Part shown: piece after piece, positions 18,925-27,779 of the stretch
Numbering within the stretch: position 1 is the stretch's first letter
Layout: each line of letters begins with the position of its first letter
From: a bacterium
GTDB taxonomy: Bacteria > UBP7 > UBA6624
Direction of reading: 5' to 3'
DNA length: 49,507 bases
NCBI GenBank assembly: GCA_002716355.1
Contig: PBAU01000013.1
Coordinates: 1 to 49,507 of the forward strand
Made by a program: the position numbers and the translations under genes
Notes under the pieces: model-generated
Seen by the model: only the letters and a program-made list of their open reading frames with translations
What the model was told of the DNA's origin: nothing
Database searches by the model: none

Positions 18925-19925
18925 AATGTTTTCAACTCCTTTAGAGTTTCGCCAATTGCCTTTTCAACTGTTTTTGGTTCCCATTCATCGGGAGCCTTAA
19001 ATGAAGAGCGGTTTTTAAGGACTGCTCTAATCGCTCTCGGTAATGATTCTTTATCCTGGGGATCACCATAAGGCTTAACAACGGGTAACGCCTCTCTATG
19101 TGACGGAATGTCAGACATCAAAACGGGTGCGCCACAGGCAGCTGCTTCCATTGGCACGAAACCAAAACCTTCTGCAAGGCTTGGGCACAAAACAGCAATT
19201 GCAGATCTATAAAAACAAATAATCTCTTCCGTTGTTTTATACCCTTCGAATTCAACCTTATCCCCTAGTAAACCTTTTGCAAGGGTCTGAAGTTTTGCTG
19301 GAACAAGTCCCACTACTTTCAATTTTGGAGAATTCTTAACAGAAAATATTGCATGAATTACAGATAGAAAATTTTTTCGTTTCGGCCATGCCCCAACCAT
19401 TAAAAAATAATCCTGTGTGTTTGTTTCACGTTTCTTAAAAGCATCACTTAACCCATGCTGCACTACAACAGTTTTCCCTAGAGAGGGAAAAACTTTATGT
19501 AAGGTTTTTTGAGTTTCATAACTTACACAAATTCTCAAATCAGCTATTTGCCATGATTGTGGAACTATTTTTTGCCAATACCAACGATTAAAACGTCCTA
19601 GTTCATAAGGATGAGTCAAAGGTATTAAATCATGAACTGCAATTGCTAAAGGCATATTTTTTACCTTTTGAGCGCTGAATCCGGGACTAAAGAGGATATC
19701 GGCTGATGTCAAAGATGCATATGATGGCATTTGTATTTGTTCCCACCACGCTCTAGAAAGCGCTCCTGTAATGGGTTTATCTGATTTTCTTTTCAGCTCA
19801 ATGACATTGACATCTTTTCTTGCGGAAAAGCCTTTACGCATTAAATCTGTATAAACACCAACACCAGTATTCTTACCTCCAATGGCAGTTTGAATGTCAA
19901 ATGCTATTTTCACAAAACCCCCCAC
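18921..19925 (-). CDS. Glycosyltransferase family 4
   Basis: This 334-residue GT4 protein has an N-terminal glycine loop in GGKNTGVGVYTDLM, a central FLMVGAWPKRKNFLSV stretch and the EX7E motif within SLAEGFGFVPMEAAACGAPV. It overlaps the next gene by 4 bp and the previous one by 16 bp. It is likely one of three GT4 enzymes extending the same repeat unit. Confidence 0.88.
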   Translation of the reverse strand: MGGFVKIAFDIQTAIGGKNTGVGVYTDLMRKGFSARKDVNVIELKRKSDKPITGALSRAWWEQIQMPSYASLTSADILFSPGFSAQKVKNMPLAIAVHDLIPLTHPYELGRFNRWYWQKIVPQSWQIADLRICVSYETQKTLHKVFPSLGKTVVVQHGLSDAFKKRETNTQDYFLMVGAWPKRKNFLSVIHAIFSVKNSPKLKVVGLVPAKLQTLAKGLLGDKVEFEGYKTTEEIICFYRSAIAVLCPSLAEGFGFVPMEAAACGAPVLMSDIPSHREALPVVKPYGDPQDKESLPRAIRAVLKNRSSFKAPDEWEPKTVEKAIGETLKELKTL

Positions 19926-20683
19926 CTAAATAACAACTTACGCCATTTGAGCATTATTAAATCTTTTCCCTGGCTTAATATTTCAAAAAACCACCAGAAA
20001 ACATTCAACTTTAATGCTTTATAGTGTCTTGCTGTAAAAATTCTTTGCCCACGTAAAAAAATACCATTTAAACGATCTGGTGAAAAATCTCCTGTTGTAA
20101 CTCCACGAATATGATCTACCTTAACAGAGTCTGTGTAAACAATTGACAAACCTTGTTCTTTAGCTCTAAAGCTAATATCTACATCTTCCCAATATGCAGG
20201 ATGGAAAGCCTCAGAAAAACCATTAAGCTTACACCAATGCTCTTTTCTCGTTAGGAAACATGCACCATTAGCGTATCCTGGATGTTTTTGGTTGTAAGTA
20301 GGCCAAGGTCTAGCATTCCTAATATGCAAACCAATTAAAGATTCATTGATTGTCTTATTATTTTTTTGAGTGTTTATCATTGGAACAACTGCAAAAATAT
20401 CAGGATTGGATTTAATAATCTCCAACATAGATTCAACACAACCTTCTTTTGGTTTGATATCATCGTTCATTATGAGTATAAATTCAGATTGACAATGCTT
20501 AACAGCATTGTTGACAGATTTAGAGTAACTAGGTTCAGACTGAATAAAAGTCGTATGTTTGAAATTTGCACAATTTGACCCAGACAAAAAAATATTGCGG
20601 GAACCCTGTTTGTGAAGCCATTCAATAAGGCTTTCCAAATAACAGCTTCTACCCAAAGTGGGTATAACAACATCAAAAGACAT
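19910..20683 (-). CDS. Glycosyltransferase family 2
   Basis: This 257-residue GT-A protein starts MSFDVVIPTLGRSCYLESL, has the metal-binding region ILIMNDDIKP near residue 77 and a GT2 acceptor-side motif HPAYWEDVDISFRAKEQG. It is short because it lacks a membrane tail. There is no clear Shine-Dalgarno. It is the first glycosyltransferase after the lipoprotein pair, 9 bp downstream of the second lipoprotein, so the lipoproteins and the glycan genes probably share transcripts. Confidence 0.86.
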   Translation of the reverse strand: MSFDVVIPTLGRSCYLESLIEWLHKQGSRNIFLSGSNCANFKHTTFIQSEPSYSKSVNNAVKHCQSEFILIMNDDIKPKEGCVESMLEIIKSNPDIFAVVPMINTQKNNKTINESLIGLHIRNARPWPTYNQKHPGYANGACFLTRKEHWCKLNGFSEAFHPAYWEDVDISFRAKEQGLSIVYTDSVKVDHIRGVTTGDFSPDRLNGIFLRGQRIFTARHYKALKLNVFWWFFEILSQGKDLIMLKWRKLLFRWGVL

Positions 20684-20692
20684 ACTTAAAAG

Positions 20693-22816
20693 TTATGTAG
20701 AAGGGTTGGGGTCAAGTGGAACATCACCCATATCTATCGTTCTACCGGCTTCAACAATAACGGTTTCTGTTGTGCCCATGTAGCCACTGGCGGAAATATC
20801 AATCTCTTTAAAGCCAGGGATAATATTATCAATTCTGAATAAACCTATATTATCAGTAACATCTATCTGTCCAGTACTTCTTACAAGAACAACAGCGTTA
20901 GGGATTGGAAGATTCGTAACAGAATCTCTAACAATACCAGTTAATGCACCTGTTGTTGCATCTCCAATCTGGCTTATACCAATAAATCCAGAACCAAATG
21001 CATCTTCAATAATGGTAGTCTCTCCTGATGTTACACTGAATTCAACAGCTGCTGAATGGTAACCAGGTGCACTAACCGTAACAGATCTGATTCCAGGAGG
21101 TACAGTTGGGAAAGTTAACCTTCCTTCAGAATCTGTACTTCCAGTTACGTTTCCAGCAAACATACCTAAAACTACAGATGCATTTTCAATCGCAACACCT
21201 GTGCCTGAATCTCTAACAACAAGCTCAGCAGAACCGTTTCCTGGAACAGGACAATTCTCTCTAAAGAGTATGAGAAGTTCTGGATCTCCACCAACCCTCT
21301 TGTCCAAGACAAATATCCTGCAGAAGAAATCAAAAGAGACATCCATTGGCCCTTCGATACCAGCCGCAGGAGAGTGTGCTTGGTTGATTGTTCTCAAGAA
21401 GTTCAAGTTTGTGTCCAATACAGTAACCCTACCGTTTCCAAAATCAGATACATAAATCTCATTAGGGAAAACTTGTTTGTCTATACTGATTCCCCATGGC
21501 TGCAAGAAATGGACATTGTCTCCACCTGTATTTGATCCGAAACCACCTACACAATATTGTTGTTCAGGTGGTGCTGGAGGGGTATAAGGAGATGCACTAT
21601 GGGCATCTAGAAGATCTGGTATAGGTTGAGTTATGCAAACACCTGGACCCAAACCAACATTCCCAACATAAACCATTCTGTTGTCAGAAGTAAAATCAAA
21701 ATCAACCATTCTGCCAACATTGAAATTAGTTGGAAGACTCCAAGCAGCTGGTGCGCTTCCTGGTCCCGTAAAAACATGCATGCGGCAATCTCCAGGATTT
21801 GTGCTGAAACCATCTCCGGCATTGCTTTCATAAGGGCATGTTTGAGAATCACCTGGAGTGTATCCAGCACCTTCACCCTCTAAACCCTCACCTCGAGTCC
21901 AGCCAATAAGTAGGGCTTGTGGTGTATCGCCTCTAGTGTCAGGATTGTCATCAGTTGAATCTTCACATGTTATTTCCCCGAAATTTGGCCATACCGGCTG
22001 CCCTACAGTTCTTTGCCAAAGGTTTCCATAAGCATCCCATTCAACACCCAATTGACCAGGTCCTCCTGGAAGCCCATTAACCTGGAAAGGCGTTCCTTGT
22101 GCGTCATAAAGAGTATCTCCAGCAAATTCAACCAATTCATTGCCCATTAGCCAAAAATCTCTGGGGCCTATTGGACCACTGTCACCCTCTTCAAGATCAC
22201 AATTAAATGAATAGTCATCAGCTGCATCGCCACCAGGTATAGCATTTCTTGAAGTTAGTCTGTAACCCCCTAAACCACCCCAAACGCTTGCAGCAAAATA
22301 ACCAGCACCATTTAGTATTCCATGAGGATCGCCAACGAGATCCAGGAAAGTGCCGTCATTTTCAGGTGGCCATATGAAATTACCACCTTGGAAGAAACAA
22401 TCATCATCAAAATTCAACGGTCTTGCAATTGGTCTTCCAATACTGTCAAAAACCAAAACACCCTCTGTTGTTGAAACCAAAATAACATCTCCTATCTCTG
22501 GGAAGTAAGCATTGGTCAAACCTGTTAGACCAGGGTAATCACCCAAACCACTGCTATCAGCAGATATAGAAGGATTGGTCAATGGGTTTCTGAAAGGTGT
22601 CAAGGATCCATAAAAAGGATTGACACAGTCAGTTAGCTCACCATAAGCAACACCAGTTCCTGTAGAAGAATTACCACCATCGGAAGGTAATGTATCGCCA
22701 GGGAAACCGCCGCCAGCAGGATCTGGAACTATACCTACAGGACTTGAGTTTTGACATGCAGAAAAGAAAAGTGAAAACATGACTAAAAATGTAACTGTAA
22801 ATTTATTTTTAAACAT
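20693..22816 (-). CDS. Large lipoprotein with NHL-like repeat region and two carboxypeptidase-regulatory-like domains
   Basis: I start at the ATG at 22816 (707 residues), 9 bp after GGAGG; an upstream TTG is too close to that site. The N-terminus is a lipoprotein signal with lipobox FSAC, then a Gly/Ser/Pro linker. The middle holds a beta-propeller-like region with an NHL-like unit, WGISIDKQ...IYVSDFGNGRVTVLD. The C-terminal ~200 residues hold two Ig-like carboxypeptidase-regulatory (CarboxypepD_reg) domains: GTGVAIENASVVL...PPGIRSVTVSAPGY and LTGIVRDSVTNLPIPNAVVLV. It is probably an outer-membrane surface protein that binds glycan or protein. It overlaps the ribosome site of the previous lipoprotein gene, so the two are coupled. 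Confidence 0.75.
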   Translation of the reverse strand: MFKNKFTVTFLVMFSLFFSACQNSSPVGIVPDPAGGGFPGDTLPSDGGNSSTGTGVAYGELTDCVNPFYGSLTPFRNPLTNPSISADSSGLGDYPGLTGLTNAYFPEIGDVILVSTTEGVLVFDSIGRPIARPLNFDDDCFFQGGNFIWPPENDGTFLDLVGDPHGILNGAGYFAASVWGGLGGYRLTSRNAIPGGDAADDYSFNCDLEEGDSGPIGPRDFWLMGNELVEFAGDTLYDAQGTPFQVNGLPGGPGQLGVEWDAYGNLWQRTVGQPVWPNFGEITCEDSTDDNPDTRGDTPQALLIGWTRGEGLEGEGAGYTPGDSQTCPYESNAGDGFSTNPGDCRMHVFTGPGSAPAAWSLPTNFNVGRMVDFDFTSDNRMVYVGNVGLGPGVCITQPIPDLLDAHSASPYTPPAPPEQQYCVGGFGSNTGGDNVHFLQPWGISIDKQVFPNEIYVSDFGNGRVTVLDTNLNFLRTINQAHSPAAGIEGPMDVSFDFFCRIFVLDKRVGGDPELLILFRENCPVPGNGSAELVVRDSGTGVAIENASVVLGMFAGNVTGSTDSEGRLTFPTVPPGIRSVTVSAPGYHSAAVEFSVTSGETTIIEDAFGSGFIGISQIGDATTGALTGIVRDSVTNLPIPNAVVLVRSTGQIDVTDNIGLFRIDNIIPGFKEIDISASGYMGTTETVIVEAGRTIDMGDVPLDPNPST

Positions 22817-22818
22817 AA

Positions 22819-24486
22819 TCAACTTCCTCCACCCTCAGCGGTAGCAAAACCATTCTCGGGATAAAGCCTGAAATTACCAGTATCCCAGGTTCCTGGAGAC
22901 ATCACAACTATACGTGCATCCTGAGCCCTGTAGCCACTTGCTTCGACCTGCACTGTTAAGAAACCACCTATCGGAGCATAAAACTCAAATGCACAATAAG
23001 CATCCAATCCACTTGTGTATGTGATTTCAGAACATATTTCTTCTTCATTGAAGTCCAATAATCCTTGCGCAACCACTCTTACGGTAACTTCTTCTGGCAT
23101 ATTGTCGCCGATTGGCGCATTGGGATTTTTGATTTCAGCTGTACCTGTAACTTTAACAAGCCCTGGCTCTACAAGCTCATTGCTGTTATCGATAAGGTCA
23201 GTTGCTGTTAACGCTCTTGCATGCATCGCTGAACCAAAATTACTCAAATCCTTATCTCTTATAACAATCATGAACTCATCATTTGCAGTCAAGCCATTGT
23301 TTGTCAAGTTAGCCGAAGTTAAAGCAGTAAAGGCATTAAGAGTCGAAGAACCAGCATCACCAACAAAATAACGGAGATTCTGACCCCTCACAGGAATGTT
23401 TCCAAGTGCACCACCATTTCCAGCAAGAAAATCAAAAGCAATCGCTGAGCTTTGGAACGCGTGTGTGCATTCTTCATTTGTGAAGCATTGAATGGTGAAG
23501 CCTAAAGCTTGCTGTCCACCCTGCTCATCAGATCCATTTAAAACACCGATAGATAGGATGTTTGATTCCGCGGACTTCAATGCATTGGCAAGTATCTGAT
23601 CGTCAATTCGTGAATTTGCCCAAAAAAGCTGGAAATCAACATCATTAATCAGATTAAGCATTTCATTTCTGAGCTGTCCGCTATGTGGTCCAAAATAAAC
23701 GTCAATACCGTACCTGTTATCAACAATGATATTCTCGCAATGAGAAGCTGTGCTTTCTTTCTGACCCTGAAATTGATTGTTTTCAAACATCTGATCAAAA
23801 TCCTGGTTGAAACAATTCGCCAATAATGTGTTCTGAAGCCTCATTGAGAAATTAGACATTGAATAAAATGAATTTGATAAAAAGTTTCCTGAAGAAACTA
23901 TAACCTCATCACCATCAATGACCATGTATTTTGAGTTCATAAGTGTGTTTAAGTCATTACCGTCAGTAACAACAACCGCACCAGCAGTTTCTAAGTTTGA
24001 ATAAACAGTTGAATTTGTATTGTAAAAATAATTATCAACAACTATGTTCACGCTAACACCTTTAGCAAGAGCAAAAAGGATTGCATCTTCAATATCTGGC
24101 CTGTTAGCAATATCTGGAACAGCGATATTAACCACTGAATCAGCAGCACTAATATACTCTGATGCATCAAAAATTGCATTTACATGAGATGGGAATTGCT
24201 GCTTAATGCTGTTCAACAATAAAAAACCATCTGTGTTTGTGTCTACACATTCGGTATGAAACCCTATTGCTAAAGGATCTGAAACAAACGCCTCTAAGAC
24301 TTGACCTGAATCCTGATAGTAAACAATTGGATTTCGATAATTTGGATCTGTCGCATCAGGATCCCAACTATCACTGCCATAACCAGAGTAAGGACCACAA
24401 GAAACAACTTCAAGAGCATCCCCACTTGCGCAAGAAGTTACAACTGCCACAAACAGCAAAACTAAAAAATTCAACTTAACTTTCAT
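22819..24486 (-). CDS. Lipoprotein with two degenerate phospholipase D-like domains
   Basis: This 555-residue protein has a lipobox VTSC (Cys19). Residues 100-240 and 255-410 resemble PLD-like domains: AKGVSVNIVVDN, then IDGDEVIVSSGNF, and in the second copy TSANLTNNGLTANDEFMIVI. The HxKxxxxD catalytic motif is N184-S-K186...D191 in the first copy and N370-L-R372...D377 in the second, so both catalytic histidines are Asn. It is therefore probably a non-catalytic phosphodiester- or glycan-binding surface protein. A C-terminal beta domain (about 440-545) resembles a carboxypeptidase-regulatory fold. It precedes the other lipoprotein with overlapping translation signals. Confidence 0.7.
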   Translation of the reverse strand: MKVKLNFLVLLFVAVVTSCASGDALEVVSCGPYSGYGSDSWDPDATDPNYRNPIVYYQDSGQVLEAFVSDPLAIGFHTECVDTNTDGFLLLNSIKQQFPSHVNAIFDASEYISAADSVVNIAVPDIANRPDIEDAILFALAKGVSVNIVVDNYFYNTNSTVYSNLETAGAVVVTDGNDLNTLMNSKYMVIDGDEVIVSSGNFLSNSFYSMSNFSMRLQNTLLANCFNQDFDQMFENNQFQGQKESTASHCENIIVDNRYGIDVYFGPHSGQLRNEMLNLINDVDFQLFWANSRIDDQILANALKSAESNILSIGVLNGSDEQGGQQALGFTIQCFTNEECTHAFQSSAIAFDFLAGNGGALGNIPVRGQNLRYFVGDAGSSTLNAFTALTSANLTNNGLTANDEFMIVIRDKDLSNFGSAMHARALTATDLIDNSNELVEPGLVKVTGTAEIKNPNAPIGDNMPEEVTVRVVAQGLLDFNEEEICSEITYTSGLDAYCAFEFYAPIGGFLTVQVEASGYRAQDARIVVMSPGTWDTGNFRLYPENGFATAEGGGS

Positions 24487-24555
24487 AAATTATCAACCCC
24501 ACGATTGTATTACAACAAAATGCCTTATCGTACATTTTGATCAACTTGGTTTAAG

Positions 24556-25392
24556 CTAATGCTTATACTGTAAGTATAAATCCCTTAAAGAATCCTTCCA
24601 ATGCGGCATTTCCCCAAAACCTAAATCACTCCATCTTTCCTCTAAAAGTATTGATCTTTTTGGCCTTTTTGCCGCTAGAACGAGATTTTCTGTAGAGATT
24701 CGATTTAGCTGTACATCAATGGATTTAAGCTTGAGGAGCTTGTAGGCAAAATCAAACCAGGATGCCGTCCCTCTTGAAGATATGTGTACAACACCCCTGA
24801 AATCACCTTGCATTAAATCAACCAACCTTTGGGCAAAATCAAAAACATATGTTGGTGAGCCAACTTGGTCATCAACTATATTGAGCTTCTTATTCCTTCT
24901 TGCAGCTTGAGTGATCTTTTCTGGAAAATGATTAGCTCCAATTCCATAAAGCCAAGACGTTCTTGCGATAATTGAATTTGGCACTCGTGCAACCTCAACC
25001 TCTCCAAGCATTTTTGATTTTCCATAAAAATTTATTGGATTAACTTTGTCTGAAAATCTATATTCACCAATGGAACCGTCAAAAACATAATCAGTTGAAG
25101 GATAAACCAATTTAACATTATTACGAATACACCAACTCGACAAAGCTCCGATCGAAAAAGTATTTAATGCTAAACATAATCCTTTTTCTGATTCTGCCTT
25201 GTCTACAAGAGTGTAAGCGGATGCTACCAAGACATGAGTTGGACCAAAAGACTGCAGAGCATCAAAACAGGGATGCTTCTCCATAGGTAAATCATTCCTT
25301 GAAAAATTTACTAAATCAATATTTTTATACTCAGAATAAGCTCTTGCTGCTTGAGCGAGTTGTCCATATTTACCTATTATTGCTAATCTCAT
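24556..25392 (-). CDS. rfbD: dTDP-4-dehydrorhamnose reductase-like (RmlD/RfbD family)
   Basis: This 278-residue Rossmann protein starts MRLAIIGKYGQLAQAARAY (NADPH-binding GxxGQL variant). It has VYPSTDYVFDG, NFYGKSKMLGE with the catalytic YxxxK, and RTSWLYG, all typical of RmlD. Known role: NADPH reduction of dTDP-4-keto-6-deoxyhexose to dTDP-L-rhamnose. It is the first minus-strand gene of the glycan region, fitting the rhamnosyl-like GT2 enzymes downstream. RfbA-C are absent from the window, so another 4-keto sugar could be the substrate. It diverges from the plus-strand small membrane gene with 38 bp between starts. Confidence 0.85.
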   Translation of the reverse strand: MRLAIIGKYGQLAQAARAYSEYKNIDLVNFSRNDLPMEKHPCFDALQSFGPTHVLVASAYTLVDKAESEKGLCLALNTFSIGALSSWCIRNNVKLVYPSTDYVFDGSIGEYRFSDKVNPINFYGKSKMLGEVEVARVPNSIIARTSWLYGIGANHFPEKITQAARRNKKLNIVDDQVGSPTYVFDFAQRLVDLMQGDFRGVVHISSRGTASWFDFAYKLLKLKSIDVQLNRISTENLVLAAKRPKRSILLEERWSDLGFGEMPHWKDSLRDLYLQYKH

Positions 25393-25430
25393 ATTAAAGT
25401 ATTTTATGTTATCCTCTATTCTGTAACAAT

Positions 25431-25694
25431 ATGAATGATTTGTTTGACATTCTTCAAAATTACTCTATTGGATTGCCTAGAGAGTGGGTGGAATTAATAA
25501 TTATTGCCATTTTAGGCTTCATTTTTACTATCATTTATCGAACTTCAAAAATATTCATGAAGGTAACAATTTGGCTTACTGTTGTTGGAGTTATCTTTTT
25601 GTCCATTTACTCATTGCTACAAAAAAACAAGCTGATTGAACAGGATTCAATTTCGCTTGAGCAATCAATGCCCGAGCCAGCAAGTGACAGATGA
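25431..25694 (+). CDS. Small membrane protein, unknown
   Basis: This 87-residue protein has two predicted membrane helices (about residues 20-37 and 42-62, IIIAILGFIFTIIYRT and WLTVVGVIFLSIYSLL) and a short polar tail. I do not recognise a family. Its stop overlaps the lpxC start by ATGA, so the two are translationally coupled, and a role in lpxC control or envelope assembly is possible. No strong ribosome site is seen. Confidence 0.65.
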   Translation: MNDLFDILQNYSIGLPREWVELIIIAILGFIFTIIYRTSKIFMKVTIWLTVVGVIFLSIYSLLQKNKLIEQDSISLEQSMPEPASDR

Positions 25695-26479
25695 AAAGAA
25701 AAACAGTTCAAAATTCAATTACTGCAAGCGGCCTAGGTGTTTTTAGCGGCAAGGAAACACAATTAAAAATTTCACCTGGGGATGAAGGTCTGATATTGTC
25801 TTTCGGCGGAAAGTCTATAAGAATTGGTGAAAACTGGAAACACTTGGGCAGATGCTCTTCTGTAAGGGTCAATGACGCTGATATAAAATTGACAGAACAT
25901 TTTTTAGCAGCTGCAAGAATATGGGGGCTTACAGATGCATTCATTGAGATAAGCTTTCCTGAATTTCCAATACTAGATGGATGTGGTTTAGAGTGGTTTC
26001 AAATGCTCGAAAGAGGCAAAGCAAGCTTTTTAGATAAAGAAATTGAAATATTCACCCCATCCAAAACGATAATTTACGCACAAGATGATATCTTCCTTTG
26101 TTGGAAACCGTCAAAAGACTTAAAGGTAACAATTCTTTATCATCATTTAGATGATCGTATTCCTGTTTATTACGAAACATTTGATCTCAAGAATGAAAAT
26201 GATAAAAAAACAATCTTGAAATCAAAAACATTTATTTTTGAAGAGGAGATTAAAGGCTTACTTGAACAAGAAATCATCAATCATGAATCCGAAAAAGCTA
26301 TAAATTCTGTAGAAATAATCGGCCAGAAAGAACCTGGTTTATTCATCCCAGCACATAAATGTTTAGATTTAATAGGCGATATCTATCTTTCAGGTAAATT
26401 TTTTTCAGGAGAATTTTTAAGCGTAAGAGGGGGACATGCATCAAATCAAAAATTATTAGAAAAAGCTTTAAAAAAATAA
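25691..26479 (+). CDS. lpxC: UDP-3-O-acyl-N-acetylglucosamine deacetylase LpxC
   Basis: This 262-residue protein has the LpxC plan of two beta-alpha-beta domains: TASGLGVFSG at the start, LTEHFLAAARIWGL (zinc ligand His70), FPEFPILDGCGLEWF, AHKCLDLIGD (zinc ligands His222 and Asp226) and RGGHASN (catalytic His249). Known role: the committed, zinc-dependent deacetylation step of lipid A synthesis in the cytoplasm. It is shorter than the usual ~300 residues, mostly in the second domain. It is coupled to the small membrane gene upstream, and another small membrane gene follows. Confidence 0.9.
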   Translation: MKRKTVQNSITASGLGVFSGKETQLKISPGDEGLILSFGGKSIRIGENWKHLGRCSSVRVNDADIKLTEHFLAAARIWGLTDAFIEISFPEFPILDGCGLEWFQMLERGKASFLDKEIEIFTPSKTIIYAQDDIFLCWKPSKDLKVTILYHHLDDRIPVYYETFDLKNENDKKTILKSKTFIFEEEIKGLLEQEIINHESEKAINSVEIIGQKEPGLFIPAHKCLDLIGDIYLSGKFFSGEFLSVRGGHASNQKLLEKALKK

Positions 26480-26498
26480 TCTAGAATCAGAGTCTAGT

Positions 26499-26666
26499 AT
26501 GAACAGTCAATTAATTTTGCCAACAATATTACTCTTTGGTTTTGTTTTCATAATTGCAATGCTTATGAGAAGCCTTAGGCCCAGAAGATCAAGTGCTGGT
26601 TTAAAAAGAGCCAAGTTGAAAAATGAAATTGACAAGATATTAAAAAAAGATAAGGACGGTTTTTAA
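26499..26666 (+). CDS. 55-residue single-pass membrane protein
   Basis: This ORF, too short for common cutoffs, reads MNSQLILPTILLFGFVFIIA at the start, one membrane helix (about 5-24), then a basic tail with RPRRSS and KNEIDKILKK. It lies 19 bp after lpxC and ends one base before the purE ATG, so it fills the gap in the same transcription unit. No family recognised. It is a plausible real gene because of its spacing, hydrophobic pattern and lack of any overlap. Confidence 0.6.
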   Translation: MNSQLILPTILLFGFVFIIAMLMRSLRPRRSSAGLKRAKLKNEIDKILKKDKDGF

Positions 26667-26667
26667 A

Positions 26668-27114
26668 ATGATTGGAATAGTTTTAGGTTCACCCTCAGAC
26701 AAAAAAATAGCTGATAAGGGAATAGCAATTCTGGAGGATTTAAACATACCTCACAAGTTGTTTATTCTTTCTGCACACAGAACTCCTGACCTTTTGGAAA
26801 AAGCTATTAATGAAAATGGCGATATCAAAGTATGGATTGGTTTTGCAGGCTTAGCTGCGCATCTTTGTGGTGTGATAGCCTCACATACAACAAAACCTGT
26901 TATAGGTGTTCCTGTTGCATCAGGGGCGCTTGCTGGCATGGATTCATTATTGGCAATGGTTCAAATGCCATCTGGTATACCTGTTGGTGTTGTGGGTATA
27001 AACAATGCAAAAAATGGCATGCTCCTAGCATGTCAAATATTAGGCATTGAAGATTCTTCAATATCTGAAAAAATAAAAAACCAGAGGCTCGAATCAAGAA
27101 AAAAATATGGTTGA
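26668..27114 (+). CDS. purE: N5-carboxyaminoimidazole ribonucleotide mutase PurE (or class II AIR carboxylase)
   Basis: This 148-residue protein is near the usual length for PurE. It has the phosphate-binding GSPSDKKIADKG (8-19), LSAHRTPDLLEKA (34-46), IGFAGLAAHLCGVIAS and IGVPVASG. Known role: a step in de novo purine synthesis converting N5-CAIR (or AIR plus CO2 in class II) to CAIR. PurK is not in the window, so the class cannot be settled here. It overlaps the following DUF151 gene by 8 bp. Confidence 0.88.
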   Translation: MIGIVLGSPSDKKIADKGIAILEDLNIPHKLFILSAHRTPDLLEKAINENGDIKVWIGFAGLAAHLCGVIASHTTKPVIGVPVASGALAGMDSLLAMVQMPSGIPVGVVGINNAKNGMLLACQILGIEDSSISEKIKNQRLESRKKYG

Positions 27115-27649
27115 TAGATCAAATGATCGCATCTCTTTAAGAGTTGCTTATTTGATTACGGGTATACATGCTGTTCCCGGTTCTAATCTGCTGTTGCTTG
27201 AATCAAGTGATGAACCAGATTCTGTTATACCGGTGGTGATTGGTCATAGAGAAGCTGAGGCTATCCGAGAGGGTTTAACTCAAAACTATAAAGAAAGACC
27301 GTCTCCTTATGACCTGTTTGTAAATATGGTTGAAATAGCCGATCAGGAAGTGGTTGAAGTTTTGATTGACAAGGTAAAAAAGGGAGCCTATCATGCAAAA
27401 ATCACAATTGTTGTTAATGATAAAAAGATTCAACTTGACAGCAGAACTAGTGATGCAATATCAATTGCATTAAGAACTCATTCACCATTTTTTACAACAA
27501 GAGAAGTTTTTGAACTATCAAGAAGAGACAAATCTCAATACGCAGCCTTGATACAAAAACAACCAAAAATTACCAATGATGAAAAAGACGGATCAGAGTT
27601 TAAAGACTTTCTTGATGAGGCTAACCTAGAGGAACTTCAAGAAGAATAA
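27107..27649 (+). CDS. Bifunctional nuclease-domain protein (DUF151)
   Basis: This 180-residue protein has the DUF151 (BFN) core: LLLLESSDEPDSVIPVVIGHREAEAI, RPSPYDLF and LDSRTSDAISIALRTHSPFF. Homologues are reported with DNase/RNase activity; whether this one cuts nucleic acid is unknown. An acidic C-terminal tail follows the domain. It overlaps purE by 8 bp, and ends 2 bp before a tRNA gene on the other strand. Confidence 0.88.
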   Translation: MVDRSNDRISLRVAYLITGIHAVPGSNLLLLESSDEPDSVIPVVIGHREAEAIREGLTQNYKERPSPYDLFVNMVEIADQEVVEVLIDKVKKGAYHAKITIVVNDKKIQLDSRTSDAISIALRTHSPFFTTREVFELSRRDKSQYAALIQKQPKITNDEKDGSEFKDFLDEANLEELQEE

Positions 27650-27650
27650 T

Positions 27651-27740
27651 CGGAGAGTGTGGGATTCGAACCCACGATACAGCTCATCGCCGCATACACG
27701 CTTTCCAAGCGTGCGCCTTCGTCCACTCGGCCAACTCTCC
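27651..27740 (-). tRNA. tRNA-Ser (anticodon GGA)
   Basis: Class II cloverleaf of 90 nt on the minus strand: acceptor GGAGAGT/ACTCTCC, anticodon stem CACGC/GCGTG, loop TTGGAAA with anticodon GGA (27704-27706 on the plus strand), long variable arm, and GGTTCGAATCC in the T arm. CCA is not encoded. It reads UCC and UCU. Confidence 0.97.
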
Positions 27741-27779
27741 AACGAAAAAATTCTACCCCCGTATACAATAAAAAACATC

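Noticed and set aside
27657-27779. Longer form of the 49-residue protein
   Set aside because: It reads through the serine tRNA gene.
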